Of a stretch of 64,000 bases of DNA, positions 50,412-59,121 are shown piece by piece (position 1 is the first letter of the stretch; each line of letters begins with the position of its first letter). This DNA is from Meiothermus sp. (GTDB lineage Bacteria; Deinococcota; Deinococci; Deinococcales; Thermaceae): positions 745,803 to 809,802 of the forward strand of contig NZ_BPIJ01000002.1 in the NCBI RefSeq assembly GCF_026004055.1, written 5' to 3'. The notes under the pieces were generated by a model, which was not told where the DNA came from, searched no databases, and was given only the letters and a program-made list of their open reading frames with translations. A program made the translations under genes and the position numbers.

Positions 50412-50888
50412 TCAAACCACGATTCCTTCGCTGCCCCAGCTCGAGTACGCATAAAAGCGGCCCCGCTCACCCCGCAGGTAGTCCATCAGGGGCTCCAGCA
50501 GGGGGCGGTGCTCATCGAGCTTGACCGCGACCTCCTCGGCAGCGAAGAAGCGGGCCTCCACGATATGCCCGTCGGGGTCTTTGGGGTTGAGCAAGCCCTC
50601 GTAATCGGCGCGAAAAGCCATGGCGATGGTGCGCTCGTTTTTGCGCGAGTCCTCTACCTGAACGACATAAGCCAGGTGTTGGATTCCCTTAACCCGGAGG
50701 CCGGTTTCTTCTTGCACCTCGCGCATGAGGGCAGCCGGGATGGTCTCCCCGGCTTCGACCATGCCCCCCGGCAGGGTGTAGCGCACTCGGCCCCGGCGGC
50801 TCCAGTCGTTGGCAACCAGCAGAACCCGGCCCTGCTTGTCCATCAGGATGGCTGCTACTACCAATAGGTCACGTCGCAACCCATGCAT
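50412..50888 (-). CDS. NUDIX hydrolase
   Basis: The 158-residue protein has the complete NUDIX box GGMVEAGETIPAALMREVQE followed by ETGLRV, with the metal-binding Glu pair. It hydrolyses a nucleoside-diphosphate-linked compound; the exact substrate is unknown. It begins MHGLRRDLLVVAAILMDKQG at ATG 50888 with AAAGGCGGG upstream. It is 19 bp downstream of prfA and might be cotranscribed. Confidence 0.88.
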   Translation of the reverse strand: MHGLRRDLLVVAAILMDKQGRVLLVANDWSRRGRVRYTLPGGMVEAGETIPAALMREVQEETGLRVKGIQHLAYVVQVEDSRKNERTIAMAFRADYEGLLNPKDPDGHIVEARFFAAEEVAVKLDEHRPLLEPLMDYLRGERGRFYAYSSWGSEGIVV

Positions 50889-50907
50889 AAAACCCGCCTT
50901 TCATACC

Positions 50908-51984
50908 CTAGGCGGACTTGGGTGCGCTGGAGAGGGCCTCGAGCTGGCGTTCCTGGTCGGCTTTGCGCAGGGCTTCGTGCAGCTTGGACAGGTCGCCCGA
51001 GAGCACCCCTTCTAAGTCGTGGGTGGTGAAGCCGATGCGGTGGTCGGTCACGCGCGACTGGGGGAAGTTGTAGGTGCGGATTTTCTCCGAGCGCTCGCCC
51101 GCGCCAATCTGAGCCAGGCGATCCTCGCGGCGGCGGGCAGCCTCCTCGGCCCGTTTGATTTCCAGCAGGCGCGAACGCAGGATGGAGAGGGCTTTTTCCT
51201 TGTTTTTGATCTGACTGCGCGACTCCATGCAGGAGACAATCATGCCGGTGGGCTTGTGCAGAACCTGCACCGCCGAGTCGGTGGTATTGACCCCCTGGCC
51301 CCCCGGGCCGGAGGCCCTCGAGACGGTAATTTCCAGGTCGGCGGGGTCGAGCTGTACGTCTACCTCCTCAGCCTCGGGCATCACCGCTACGGTTGCGGTG
51401 GAGGTGTGGATGCGGCCCTGGGTCTCGGTGGCGGGCACCCGCTGCACGCGGTGTACCCCGGCCTCGTACTTCAAGTAGCCATAGGCCCCCGGCCCCGTCA
51501 CCTCGAAGGAGACCTTGGAGACCCCTCCCAGGTCGGTGAGCGAGGTATCCAAGAGCTCGACCCGGTAGCCCCCGCGCCGGGCATACTCCATGAGCATGTC
51601 GCGCAGCTCGGCAGCAAAGAGGGCGGCCTCCTCCCCCCCGGTGCCGGCCCGAATCTCCACGATGGCATTTTTTTCATCGAGGGGGTCTTTGGGGAGCAAC
51701 AGTAGCTCGAGCTCGGCCTCGAGTTTTTGCACCCGGGGCTCCAGGGCTGCAATATCGGCCTGGGCCATCTCGCCTAGCTCGGGGTCGAACTGTAGCTCAC
51801 GGGCCTCCTCGAGGTGGGCCAGAGCTTCTTTGTAGTTGCGGATGGTTTCGACCAGATGCCCCATCTCGGCATAGCGCTTGCTGATGCGCTGATACTCGGG
51901 TGGGTTGGTGAGCACCGCCGGGTCGGCCAGTTGCCGCTCGAGCATCTGGTACTCGGCTTCCAGGGATTCAAGTTTCTCTAGCAT
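50908..51984 (-). CDS. prfA: Peptide chain release factor 1
   Basis: RF1 ends translation at UAA and UAG codons. The 358-residue protein has the codon-recognition tripeptide PAT (in HRVQRVPATETQGRIH, near residue 182), where RF2 would have SPF, and the catalytic GGQ in SRASGPGGQGVNTTDSA near residue 229. Length and domain order are standard. The ATG is at 51984. Confidence 0.97.
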   Translation of the reverse strand: MLEKLESLEAEYQMLERQLADPAVLTNPPEYQRISKRYAEMGHLVETIRNYKEALAHLEEARELQFDPELGEMAQADIAALEPRVQKLEAELELLLLPKDPLDEKNAIVEIRAGTGGEEAALFAAELRDMLMEYARRGGYRVELLDTSLTDLGGVSKVSFEVTGPGAYGYLKYEAGVHRVQRVPATETQGRIHTSTATVAVMPEAEEVDVQLDPADLEITVSRASGPGGQGVNTTDSAVQVLHKPTGMIVSCMESRSQIKNKEKALSILRSRLLEIKRAEEAARRREDRLAQIGAGERSEKIRTYNFPQSRVTDHRIGFTTHDLEGVLSGDLSKLHEALRKADQERQLEALSSAPKSA

Positions 51985-52110
51985 AAACGGTCACTGCCTA
52001 CCAGGATAACGCGGATGCCGCCCGGCTGATAGGTGATGCCTTACCGAAACGCCTTTCTACATTTGAGTATCCAGCTTTTAGCTACCGGCGAAGGGCCATT
52101 CGGCTATGTA
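51985..52110. other. Intergenic spacer with decayed short repeats
   Basis: The 126 bp upstream of prfA contain variants of GGCTGATAG, CTTTTAGCTACC and GGCTATGTATCAGCTATCGG, resembling the tracts near 62063-62100 (GCCGAAGGCTAAAAGCTGAG). They look like remains of a short intergenic repeat family. No gene seen. Confidence 0.35.
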
Positions 52111-52743
52111 TCAGCTATCGGCCTTGGGCTTTGAGCCTTCGGCCTCATCTTTTGGTTTTAGCCGGATGGGACTCTGTTTGCTGGGGTCGCGGCCTACCTT
52201 GTCGGCGTAAAAAGCCCTGATTTGCTCGAAGTCGGCCTCGAGGTTGCCGCTGGGGGTGAAATAGCCCCCAATACCCACCTCTTTGCGAGCATAATCGATG
52301 TAGGCCAGGGCGATGGGCACTTTGGCCTCCAGGGCCATGTAATAAAACCCGCTTTTCCAGTAGGGGGCGCGGCTACGGGTGCCCTCGGCAGCCACCACCA
52401 CCCAGAGGTTGTCGTGCTGGTCGAAGATACGGGCCACCTGTTTAACAAAGTCGCCGCCCGCTTTGGAGCGATCCACCGGGATACCGCCCAGCCACCGCAT
52501 CACCACCCCCAGCACCGGCGGAAAAAGCTCCTTCTTGCCCACCCACCGAAAGCGCGTACCTGAGGCCATGCCCCACAAGAGCGCATAGAGAAAGTCCCAG
52601 TTGGAGGTGTGGGGGTAGCCCACCAGCACAAATTTTTTACCAGGCGGTGGGGCCATCACCGCCGTCCAGCCCAGCATTTGCAAGGCCCAAACCCCAAAAC
52701 GCTGCCAGGGCGTCTGGGGCCGAATCGCATAGGGATGTGCCAT
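52111..52743 (-). CDS. 1-acylglycerol-3-phosphate acyltransferase-family protein
   Basis: The 210-residue protein has the acyltransferase motif HTSNWDF (H-x4-D, near residue 45), the glycerolipid-binding KKELFPPVLGVVMRWLGGIP and the third motif AAEGTRSR. It transfers an acyl group to a lysophospholipid or related acceptor at the membrane. Its length is near the short end of the PlsC family, and it lacks clear membrane helices apart from residues 18-32. The highly charged C-terminus is not conserved in the family. Confidence 0.85.
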   Translation of the reverse strand: MAHPYAIRPQTPWQRFGVWALQMLGWTAVMAPPPGKKFVLVGYPHTSNWDFLYALLWGMASGTRFRWVGKKELFPPVLGVVMRWLGGIPVDRSKAGGDFVKQVARIFDQHDNLWVVVAAEGTRSRAPYWKSGFYYMALEAKVPIALAYIDYARKEVGIGGYFTPSGNLEADFEQIRAFYADKVGRDPSKQSPIRLKPKDEAEGSKPKADS

Positions 52744-52772
52744 TGACTACTGGTATACCACACCGGGCGGGG

Positions 52773-53435
52773 TTAGCCCTGGTAGACCACCTCGGTCTTC
52801 CACCGGCCGGGCGGCTGGGCGTGCAGCTCCCAGAACTTTTCGGCGATCAGGTCGGGGTCGAAGGGGGTGTTGCGCCTTATCTGGCCCGCAATGGTCACGG
52901 TGGCCACATGGATGCCTTCGGAGTAGAGCTCTTTGCTGAGCGCACCCACCAGGGCGCGTAGCGAGGCTTTGCCGATGGAGAGCGCGGCCAGATCCGGCGC
53001 GGGGTTCAGGGCCAAGCCGCCCCCGGTAAAGAGGATGGTGCCTTTGTGGCGCGAGAGCATGCCTGGGATCACCAGTTGGGCCGCTACCAGCGCTCCGTAC
53101 AGGTTGACCTTGAGGGTGTCCTCGAGGGCCTCTACGCTGAGTTCCGAAGCCCGGCTGCCCGCCGAGGCATAGGCGTTGTAGACCAGTACCTCGATGGGGC
53201 CGAGCTGCTTTTCGGTTTCTCGCACCGCAGAAATCAGTTGGGGGGTGCGGGTGATGTCGGTGGGAAAGGCTTTGACCGTACAGCCATCGAACTCGAGGGC
53301 GCCGGCATAGTTTTCCAGGTTGGCTTCGCTGCGGGCAATCAGGCCCAGCCGATACCCTTCCCGACCAAAGCGCCGGGCCACGCTCAGCCCAATACCCCGC
53401 CCCATGCCCACCACCAGACACACCTTGGGTTTCAT
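52773..53435 (-). CDS. Atypical short-chain dehydrogenase/reductase
   Basis: The 220-residue protein begins KPKVCLVVGMGRGIGLSVAR, a Rossmann loop in SDR style (GMGRGIG), with YNAYAS in place of NNAG and LAALSIGKASLRALVGALSK in the active-site region: the Lys is kept, but the Tyr four residues before it is Leu. Classical SDR chemistry is therefore doubtful. The start at ATG 53435 is the one nearest the family N-terminus; the frame extends to 53576 with unrelated sequence. It lies 29 bp upstream of the acyltransferase gene. Confidence 0.8.
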   Translation of the reverse strand: MKPKVCLVVGMGRGIGLSVARRFGREGYRLGLIARSEANLENYAGALEFDGCTVKAFPTDITRTPQLISAVRETEKQLGPIEVLVYNAYASAGSRASELSVEALEDTLKVNLYGALVAAQLVIPGMLSRHKGTILFTGGGLALNPAPDLAALSIGKASLRALVGALSKELYSEGIHVATVTIAGQIRRNTPFDPDLIAEKFWELHAQPPGRWKTEVVYQG

Positions 53436-53678
53436 ACCTGGGGCGCATGGTAACATCAAGGATGCTGTTTGTGGATTCAGGTAACGCTGCTCAGCCAACC
53501 TCTGTCCTGCGCCTGAGACCCCCTCACCCGACGACACTTTCCTTGTTCTGGGTGGCAGAGCCTGAATTAAGAACAATACGGGGTTGCCACCCTCTCCCCG
53601 AGCGCGGCGAGGGGAAGGGGCAAAGAATAACGGCTTGCGCTGACCGAGGCCGTCCTTGAACCGAATGCGAGTGGAACT

Positions 53679-55034
53679 ATGTACCGAGTGGTAATTGTGG
53701 GTCGCCCCAATGTGGGCAAGTCGAGCCTGTTCAACAAGCTATTGGGGTTGCGCGCCGCACCCGAGAAGTATGCCAAGGCCGGGAGCCAGTTTGCGGTGGT
53801 GGCCGACGTGCCGGGAGTTACCCGCGACCTCAAAGAGGGCGTGGTGGAAAGCGAGCAGGGCCGCTTCAAGCTGGTGGATACCGGGGGCTTGTGGTCGGGG
53901 GATGTATGGGAAAAGAAAATTAAGCAAAAGGTGGAGCGGGCCATTCAGGAGGCCGACCTGGTGCTGTTTGCGGTGGATGGCCGCAGCGATATCGTGACGG
54001 CAGACCTCGAGGTTGCCGACTTTCTGCGCCGCCAGGGCAAACCGGTGCTGCTGGTAGCCACCAAGATAGACGACCCCAAGCACGAAGCCTATCTGGGCAA
54101 CTTCTACGCCTTGGGCTTTGGCGAACCCGTCCCCACCAGTGCGGCCCATGGCCGGGGTTTCGACGAGCTCTTAGAGCGCATCTGGGCCCTGCTGCCGGTT
54201 CGCCCGGAGGAGAGCGAGCCCGAGGTGGTGCCCATCCGCCTGGCCATTGTGGGCCGCCCCAACGCAGGCAAGTCCAGCCTGCTGAATGCCATTCTGGGCG
54301 AGGAGCGGGTGATTGTCTCCGAACTACCCGGCACCACCCGCGACAGCATCGATGTAGAGTTCGACTACGGGGGTAGCAAGTTCTTGCTGGTAGACACCGC
54401 AGGCATCCGCAAGCGCCCCGAGACCGGGGTCGAGGAACAGGCCATCGGGCGTGCCCATCAGGCCATCCTGGATGCCGACGTGGTGCTGCTGGTGGTAGAC
54501 CCCAAGGAACTCGGCGACCACGAGCTCAAGCTGGCCAACGAAGCTCTGGAAGCGGGCAAGCCGGTGATCGTGACCATCACCAAATGGGACTTGATTGGGA
54601 ACAAGGAAGAGGCCAAGCGGGTGCGGGCCGACCTGGCCCTCAAACTGTCGCACATCCAACACCTGCCCATCCTCTACGTTTCGTCGGTTACCAAGCAGAA
54701 CCTGCACAAGCTCTTGTCGGAGGCGGCCCGGCTTTATGAGCTGGCTCGAGTGCGCTTCGAGACCGCCGAACTCAACCGCTGGCTCTCGGTCTGGAGCACC
54801 CAGACCATGCTGCCCAACTTCAAGGGCAAGCCCCTCAAGCTCTTTTTCCTGACCCAGCCCGAGGTGGCTCCGCCCACCTTTGTCTTTTTTTGCAACCATC
54901 CCGAGTTCGTGACCCGGGCCTTTGAGGGCTTTTTGCGCAACCGCATCGGCGAAGACCTGGGCCTGCGCGAGATTCCCTTCCGGATGGTCTTCCGGGGCCG
55001 TAGGGATTCGAAGGGTGGGGGAGAGGCTTCCTGA
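53679..55034 (+). CDS. der: Ribosome-associated GTPase Der (EngA)
   Basis: Der assists assembly of the 50S ribosomal subunit. The 451-residue protein has two GTPase domains in tandem, VGRPNVGKSSLFNKLL (residues 7-22) and VGRPNAGKSSLLNAIL (about 188-203), with DTGG/DTAG switch motifs, TKID and TKWD specificity motifs, and a C-terminal KH-like domain (about 355-445). The upstream 243-bp gap (53436-53678) contains only a CCCTCTCCCCG-type low-complexity stretch and no gene. A palindromic repeat begins 2 bp after its stop. Confidence 0.96.
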   Translation: MYRVVIVGRPNVGKSSLFNKLLGLRAAPEKYAKAGSQFAVVADVPGVTRDLKEGVVESEQGRFKLVDTGGLWSGDVWEKKIKQKVERAIQEADLVLFAVDGRSDIVTADLEVADFLRRQGKPVLLVATKIDDPKHEAYLGNFYALGFGEPVPTSAAHGRGFDELLERIWALLPVRPEESEPEVVPIRLAIVGRPNAGKSSLLNAILGEERVIVSELPGTTRDSIDVEFDYGGSKFLLVDTAGIRKRPETGVEEQAIGRAHQAILDADVVLLVVDPKELGDHELKLANEALEAGKPVIVTITKWDLIGNKEEAKRVRADLALKLSHIQHLPILYVSSVTKQNLHKLLSEAARLYELARVRFETAELNRWLSVWSTQTMLPNFKGKPLKLFFLTQPEVAPPTFVFFCNHPEFVTRAFEGFLRNRIGEDLGLREIPFRMVFRGRRDSKGGGEAS

Positions 55035-55035
55035 T

Positions 55036-55124
55036 CGCGGTTCCCACCAAAAGGGCCCATGTGGTGGCTCGTATTGTAGTCCCTACAGCAAAAACCGCTG
55101 TAGGGACTATTCGTGGGAACCGCT
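55036..55124. repeat. 88-bp palindromic repeat, copy 4
   Basis: CGCGGTTCCCACCAAAAGGG to CGTGGGAACCGCT, same orientation as the copy at 35937 and opposite to 1085 and 32553. The inner pair TAGTCCCTAC/GTAGGGACTA is intact. It lies between the der stop codon and the convergent lipoprotein gene, where it may act as a bidirectional terminator. Confidence 0.8.
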
Positions 55125-55134
55125 CTGACTGGCT

Positions 55135-56181
55135 TCAATTGCCCGCGCTGGCCAGCACCCGCCCGCCAGCGTCCACAAACTCTACTCGCTCAAAGCGTCC
55201 CGGCACTTCCAGTATCACGAAGGGACTGGTGAGGGCCTGGGTCAGGATGGCCCCCGGCGCCGGGCTGTTCAGGCGCAGCGTGACCCGCAGGGTATTGCCC
55301 GAAAGCTGGCTGCTCACATACTGTACGCTGTAGCCTCCGGTGGGTTTCTGGCCCCAGAAGAAGGCCACCACTCGATTAAGGTTGAAGTCCACTGCAGGCG
55401 TGGCCGGCTGGGGAATCTGGTTGCCGGTGGCCAGGCGCCAGAGGGTTAGCAGCTGGCTGGTGTTGCTGGCGAGGTAGGCTGCCGGGCTTGAAGCGGTGTA
55501 GGCGGACTGGCTGCCTTGCTGCAGGATGCGGGGGGTGGGGGTAGGATTGGGGGGCATAAGGGTTAGCTCCGTCTCGAGGCCATACTGTACGGCCAGCGCC
55601 GCCACCCGGCTCTGGGTGGGGGCAGGCTCATAGCGGTTGGGTTCTAGGGGAGGCTCAATTTCATATACCACTACCGGGCGTCCTCCCCGGCGGCTCAGGA
55701 TTTCCCGCAACACCACCTCGTTTTCGGCTTCCGAGAGGAGGGCCAGACGAGGGGTGCCAGGGCGGTTCTCGACCACCTGTGCGGCGTTGCTGGCAAAGGC
55801 ACTGCCCAGCCGCGACCAGCCCCCATCGAACAGCCAGGCGCTTTGCACGTTGCGGACGGTACGCACCACGAACTGCAAACCGGGGAAGGTGCGGGTGGTC
55901 TGGGCCACGCGTGGCAGGGCCGGGCCAATCTCCCGATAGAGGGCCTCACCCTCCACCAGCAGGGCCTCGGCTAAGGCCAGGGGACTCGCCGACGGGCCAC
56001 GGGTCAGAGCCAGGCTGCGTTCCCCCAGCCGGATAACCTGGGGCTCACCGTAGAAATACGTCCAGCGCTCGGTGTTCTCGGCAAAAAGCAACTGAATCTC
56101 GCCGACCTGATAGGCTTGCGCCTGCGGTTGGGGAATGCAGCCTGCCAGGGCCAACAGGGTCAGACCGATCCATGGTTTCAT
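55135..56181 (-). CDS. PrcB-domain lipoprotein
   Basis: The 348-residue protein starts KPWIGLTLLALAGCIPQPQA, a lipoprotein signal with lipobox ALAGC. A middle region without known domain follows, and a C-terminal PrcB-like domain (about 265-345) includes RVVAFFWGQKPTGGYSVQYV. PrcB of spirochetes activates a protease complex, but most family members are uncharacterised. TAAGAT ends 6 nt before ATG 56181, so leaderless. No protease gene is adjacent. Confidence 0.75.
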   Translation of the reverse strand: MKPWIGLTLLALAGCIPQPQAQAYQVGEIQLLFAENTERWTYFYGEPQVIRLGERSLALTRGPSASPLALAEALLVEGEALYREIGPALPRVAQTTRTFPGLQFVVRTVRNVQSAWLFDGGWSRLGSAFASNAAQVVENRPGTPRLALLSEAENEVVLREILSRRGGRPVVVYEIEPPLEPNRYEPAPTQSRVAALAVQYGLETELTLMPPNPTPTPRILQQGSQSAYTASSPAAYLASNTSQLLTLWRLATGNQIPQPATPAVDFNLNRVVAFFWGQKPTGGYSVQYVSSQLSGNTLRVTLRLNSPAPGAILTQALTSPFVILEVPGRFERVEFVDAGGRVLASAGN

Positions 56182-56327
56182 GCTTTCATCTTAGCGGCTG
56201 CGAGAGGAGCCCTGGCCTTGGGTGAATCTTTGCTCAAAATAGGATGGGCTGAATTGGGTTGGGATAAGAAACAGATAAAGGGAATTGTGGCCATTCGGGC
56301 CAGCAAATTTAGCCCCCGTGTGGTTTG

Positions 56328-56454
56328 ATACCGGATTCAAAAAGATAGTCTTCAGAACAAACAACCCGGGTGGTTATCTTTTTGAATCCTAGAGCACTTC
56401 CTTCGGTCGGGTTAGTTTGTCACCGTTCGGTGACAAACTAACCGAATCTGGTAT
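56328..56454 (+). repeat. Two-hairpin repeat, copy 3
   Basis: A 127-bp copy with ends ATACCGGATTC and GAATCTGGTAT and both hairpins intact, nearly identical to 492-688 apart from the insertion in the latter. It sits in the 599-bp gap upstream of livJ; 56455-56702 shows no gene. Confidence 0.8.
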
Positions 56455-56702
56455 GACACCCAACTCGCTTTGTTTGATATGCTGGGGCACACTTGAACGG
56501 TGCCCAGCCGCCCAAGCTGGCAACCAGGGGCTCCAGCCAACCCCTGGCCGATATGAATCCATCGAACGGCGGATGGACGGAGGGAGGGGTTGCTAGCGAC
56601 CCGCTCACAGGGTTTTTAGGAGGTCTTTTGTCGGGCGATTGTTGAAGTTTAACCAAAATTGTGTACCCTCGAGTACGGCTGGCAAAACCAAGTCCCCCCT
56701 CA

Positions 56703-56733
56703 TTGACACAAGTCTGTGTAGGTTGGGTAGAAT
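56703..56733 (+). promoter_or_regulatory. Candidate livJ promoter
   Basis: TTGACA (56703-56708) and TAGAAT (56728-56733) are 19 bp apart, slightly long, about 50 bp upstream of the livJ ATG, which has AGGAGGAA as its ribosome site. Confidence 0.55.
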
Positions 56734-56780
56734 AGGCCAGCCATCTAAGGCTAAGCTTTGGTTTTTTAGGAGGAATCGGC

Positions 56781-57941
56781 ATGAAAAAGCTCGCAATTCT
56801 AGCGCTGGGTGCTTTGGCTCTGGGTGTAGCCTCGGCCCAGTCCAACGTCATCAAGATCGCTTCGGTATCGCCCCTTTCGGGGCCCCAGTCGGGTTTGGGT
56901 ACAGCCATCCAGCAGGGAGCCCAGATGGCCATCGAGGACGCCCAGGCCCGCTTCCAGCAGCTCGGCTTCCAGCTTCAGTTCGCGCCCCAAGACGACCAAG
57001 CTACCCCGGATGTGGGCGTAGCGGTGGCCCGGCGTATCGTCAACGACCCCGATCTGCTGGGCATTGTGGGGCACCTGAACTCGGGTGTGGCCATCCCGGC
57101 CTCCGAGATTTACAAAGATACCAACCTGGTGATGGTTTCCCCGGCCAACACCAACCCCCGCGTTACCGACCGGGGTTACCTCAGCGTCAACCGCATCTGC
57201 GGCCGTGACGACGTGCAGGGCCCGGTGGGTGCCGAATATGCCGTTAAGGTGCTCAAGCGCACCCGTCTGTTCGTCATCCACGACAAAACCCCTTACGGCC
57301 AGGGTCTGGCCGAGGCCTTCGCCAACCGGGCCAAGGAACTCGGCGCTAACGTAGTGGCCCTGGTGGGCACCGAGGAAGCCTCCAACTTCCAGCCCCTCAT
57401 CCTCCAGATGCGGGCCCAGCGCCCCGACCTGGTCTACTACGGCGGCATCTACGACAAGGGTGGCGTCTTGGTCAAGCAGATGCGCGAGCGCGGCATTACC
57501 GCTACCTTCATGGGCGGTGACGGTCTGGACGCTTCCGACCTGGTCAAGATTGCCGGTAGCGCCTCCAAGGGCGTGCTCTTCACCACCACGGCCGGCCCCA
57601 TCAGCACCCTGCCCAAGGCCGCGGCTTTTGCCCAGCGCTACAAAGCCAAGTTTGGTAAAGACCCCGAGGCCTATGCAGTGTACGCCTACGACGCGGCCAA
57701 CGTAATCCTGAATGCCCTCGAGGCCGCCATTAAGGCCAACGGTGGCAAGAAGCCCACCCGTGAGCAGGTAGCCCGCGCCGTGCGCGAAGTCAAGCTCGAC
57801 GGCCTGACCGGCCGCATCGAGTTCGACAGCAAGGGCGACCGCAAGCTCTCGGACTACTACATTGTGGGCATGAAGGAAGCCAAATACCCCGGCGAAGTGC
57901 TGCGGGTGATTCAGTTCGCCCCCCCGGCGGCCCGCCAGTAG
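56781..57941 (+). CDS. livJ: Branched-chain amino acid-binding periplasmic protein
   Basis: The 386-residue protein has a signal peptide (KLAILALGALALGVASAQS) and a type-I periplasmic fold of the LivJ family: KIASVSPLSGPQSGLGTAIQ at the first strand, GIVGHLNSGVAIPASEIYKD in the hinge region, and AYAVYAYDAANVILNALEAA. It binds Leu/Ile/Val or related amino acids and feeds LivHMGF. It is followed by a strong terminator, so the binding protein can be made in excess of the membrane parts. Confidence 0.93.
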   Translation: MKKLAILALGALALGVASAQSNVIKIASVSPLSGPQSGLGTAIQQGAQMAIEDAQARFQQLGFQLQFAPQDDQATPDVGVAVARRIVNDPDLLGIVGHLNSGVAIPASEIYKDTNLVMVSPANTNPRVTDRGYLSVNRICGRDDVQGPVGAEYAVKVLKRTRLFVIHDKTPYGQGLAEAFANRAKELGANVVALVGTEEASNFQPLILQMRAQRPDLVYYGGIYDKGGVLVKQMRERGITATFMGGDGLDASDLVKIAGSASKGVLFTTTAGPISTLPKAAAFAQRYKAKFGKDPEAYAVYAYDAANVILNALEAAIKANGGKKPTREQVARAVREVKLDGLTGRIEFDSKGDRKLSDYYIVGMKEAKYPGEVLRVIQFAPPAARQ

Positions 57942-57955
57942 GACTCAGAGCAAAT

Positions 57956-57985
57956 AGACTCCCGCTTTGGCGGGGGTCTTTTTTT
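57956..57985 (+). terminator. Intrinsic terminator between livJ and livH
   Basis: AGACTCCCGC pairs with GCGGGGGTCT around a short loop and is followed by at least seven T residues. It ends the livJ transcript. Confidence 0.9.
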
Positions 57986-58033
57986 GTTGGAAGCAGTTTT
58001 GACCGTGTGATTCTGGTGACATTGGCCAGCCCG

Positions 58034-58062
58034 TTGTCAGGTACTTGAGCAAACGATATACT
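58034..58062 (+). promoter_or_regulatory. Promoter of the livHMGF operon
   Basis: TTGTCA (58034-58039) and TATACT (58057-58062) lie exactly 17 bp apart, about 80 bp before the livH TTG start, which is preceded by AGGAGGT. Confidence 0.7.
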
Positions 58063-58140
58063 CTGGCAGGCTAAAGCTTTAGAAAGAATGCACCCGTAAA
58101 TGCCTTTATGAGTGCGTTCGGGAAAGACTAGGAGGTTTAC

Positions 58141-59121
58141 TTGACGTTCGCAGATCTGCTCGCCATCCTGCCGCAGACCTTGCTCGAGGGTTTGTTGCTG
58201 GGCTTTGTGTATGCCATGGTGGCTTTGGGCTACACCATGGTCTACGGGGTGCTGGGGCTCATTAACTTCGCCCACTCCGAAGTGTTCATGATCGGAGCGG
58301 TAATTGGCCTCGAGGTGTTCCGCTTCTGGGGCAACCCGGAAGCGCCCGTCATATCCAACCCATTGCTACTGCTGTTGGTGGCTTTGGTGTTTGCCGCAGC
58401 GGGCTCAGGTACCATGGCGGTGCTGGTGGAGCGCTTTGCCTACCGGCCTTTGCGCAAGCGAGGCAGCAAGAACATTCTGGTGCCCATGATTACGGCCATT
58501 GGGGTCTCGTTTTTGCTGCAAGATCTGACCCGTATCTATGCTGCGCTGCGCCACAACGAGTTCAACATGCAGTACCGCACCTACGATGTGCTCAATACGG
58601 TCTTCGAGCTGCCTTTGCAAACCAGCATTCAGTTCAAAGGCATCATCGTGATTGCGGTCTCCATCCTGATGCTCATAGGACTTACCTACCTGGTCAACCG
58701 AACCAAGCTCGGCAAGGCCATTCGGGCGGTCTCGCAAGACATGCAGACCGCTGCTTTGATGGGCATCAACCCCGATACCATCATCTCCCGTACCTTTCTA
58801 ATCGGGGGTTCGCTGGGGGGAGTGGCTGGGGTTCTGTTCGGTCTGCTGTACACCAACGTCACCCCCTATTCGGGCGTGCTGCCGGGCCTCAAGGCCTTCA
58901 CCTCGGCGGTTCTGGGGGGCATCGGCAACATCCCGGGGGCCATGGTGGGAGGGCTTATTTTGGGCCAGCTCGAGACCCTTTCGGGCACCTTTCTGCCCTT
59001 CCTCACCAACGGCAACTTTGGTACCGAGTACAAAGACGTTTTTGCCTTCTTGACCCTGGTCTTGCTGCTGCTGTTCAGACCGCAGGGCATCTTTGGCCAG
59101 AATGTGAGTGAAAAGGTATGA
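58141..59121 (+). CDS. livH: Branched-chain amino acid permease LivH
   Basis: The 326-residue membrane protein has eight or so hydrophobic segments and the LivH signature VYAMVALGYTMVYGVLGLIN with NFAHSEVFM; the transmission loop near MQTAALMGINPDTIISRTFL contacts the ATPases. It starts at TTG 58141 with AGGAGGT at 58130-58136. Its stop overlaps the livM start (ATGA at 59118). Confidence 0.93.
   Translation: MTFADLLAILPQTLLEGLLLGFVYAMVALGYTMVYGVLGLINFAHSEVFMIGAVIGLEVFRFWGNPEAPVISNPLLLLLVALVFAAAGSGTMAVLVERFAYRPLRKRGSKNILVPMITAIGVSFLLQDLTRIYAALRHNEFNMQYRTYDVLNTVFELPLQTSIQFKGIIVIAVSILMLIGLTYLVNRTKLGKAIRAVSQDMQTAALMGINPDTIISRTFLIGGSLGGVAGVLFGLLYTNVTPYSGVLPGLKAFTSAVLGGIGNIPGAMVGGLILGQLETLSGTFLPFLTNGNFGTEYKDVFAFLTLVLLLLFRPQGIFGQNVSEKV

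Noticed and set aside
53436-53678. Gap upstream of der examined for a small gene
   Set aside because: Only short frames without ribosome sites and a CCCTCTCCCCG-type low-complexity stretch; nothing supportable.
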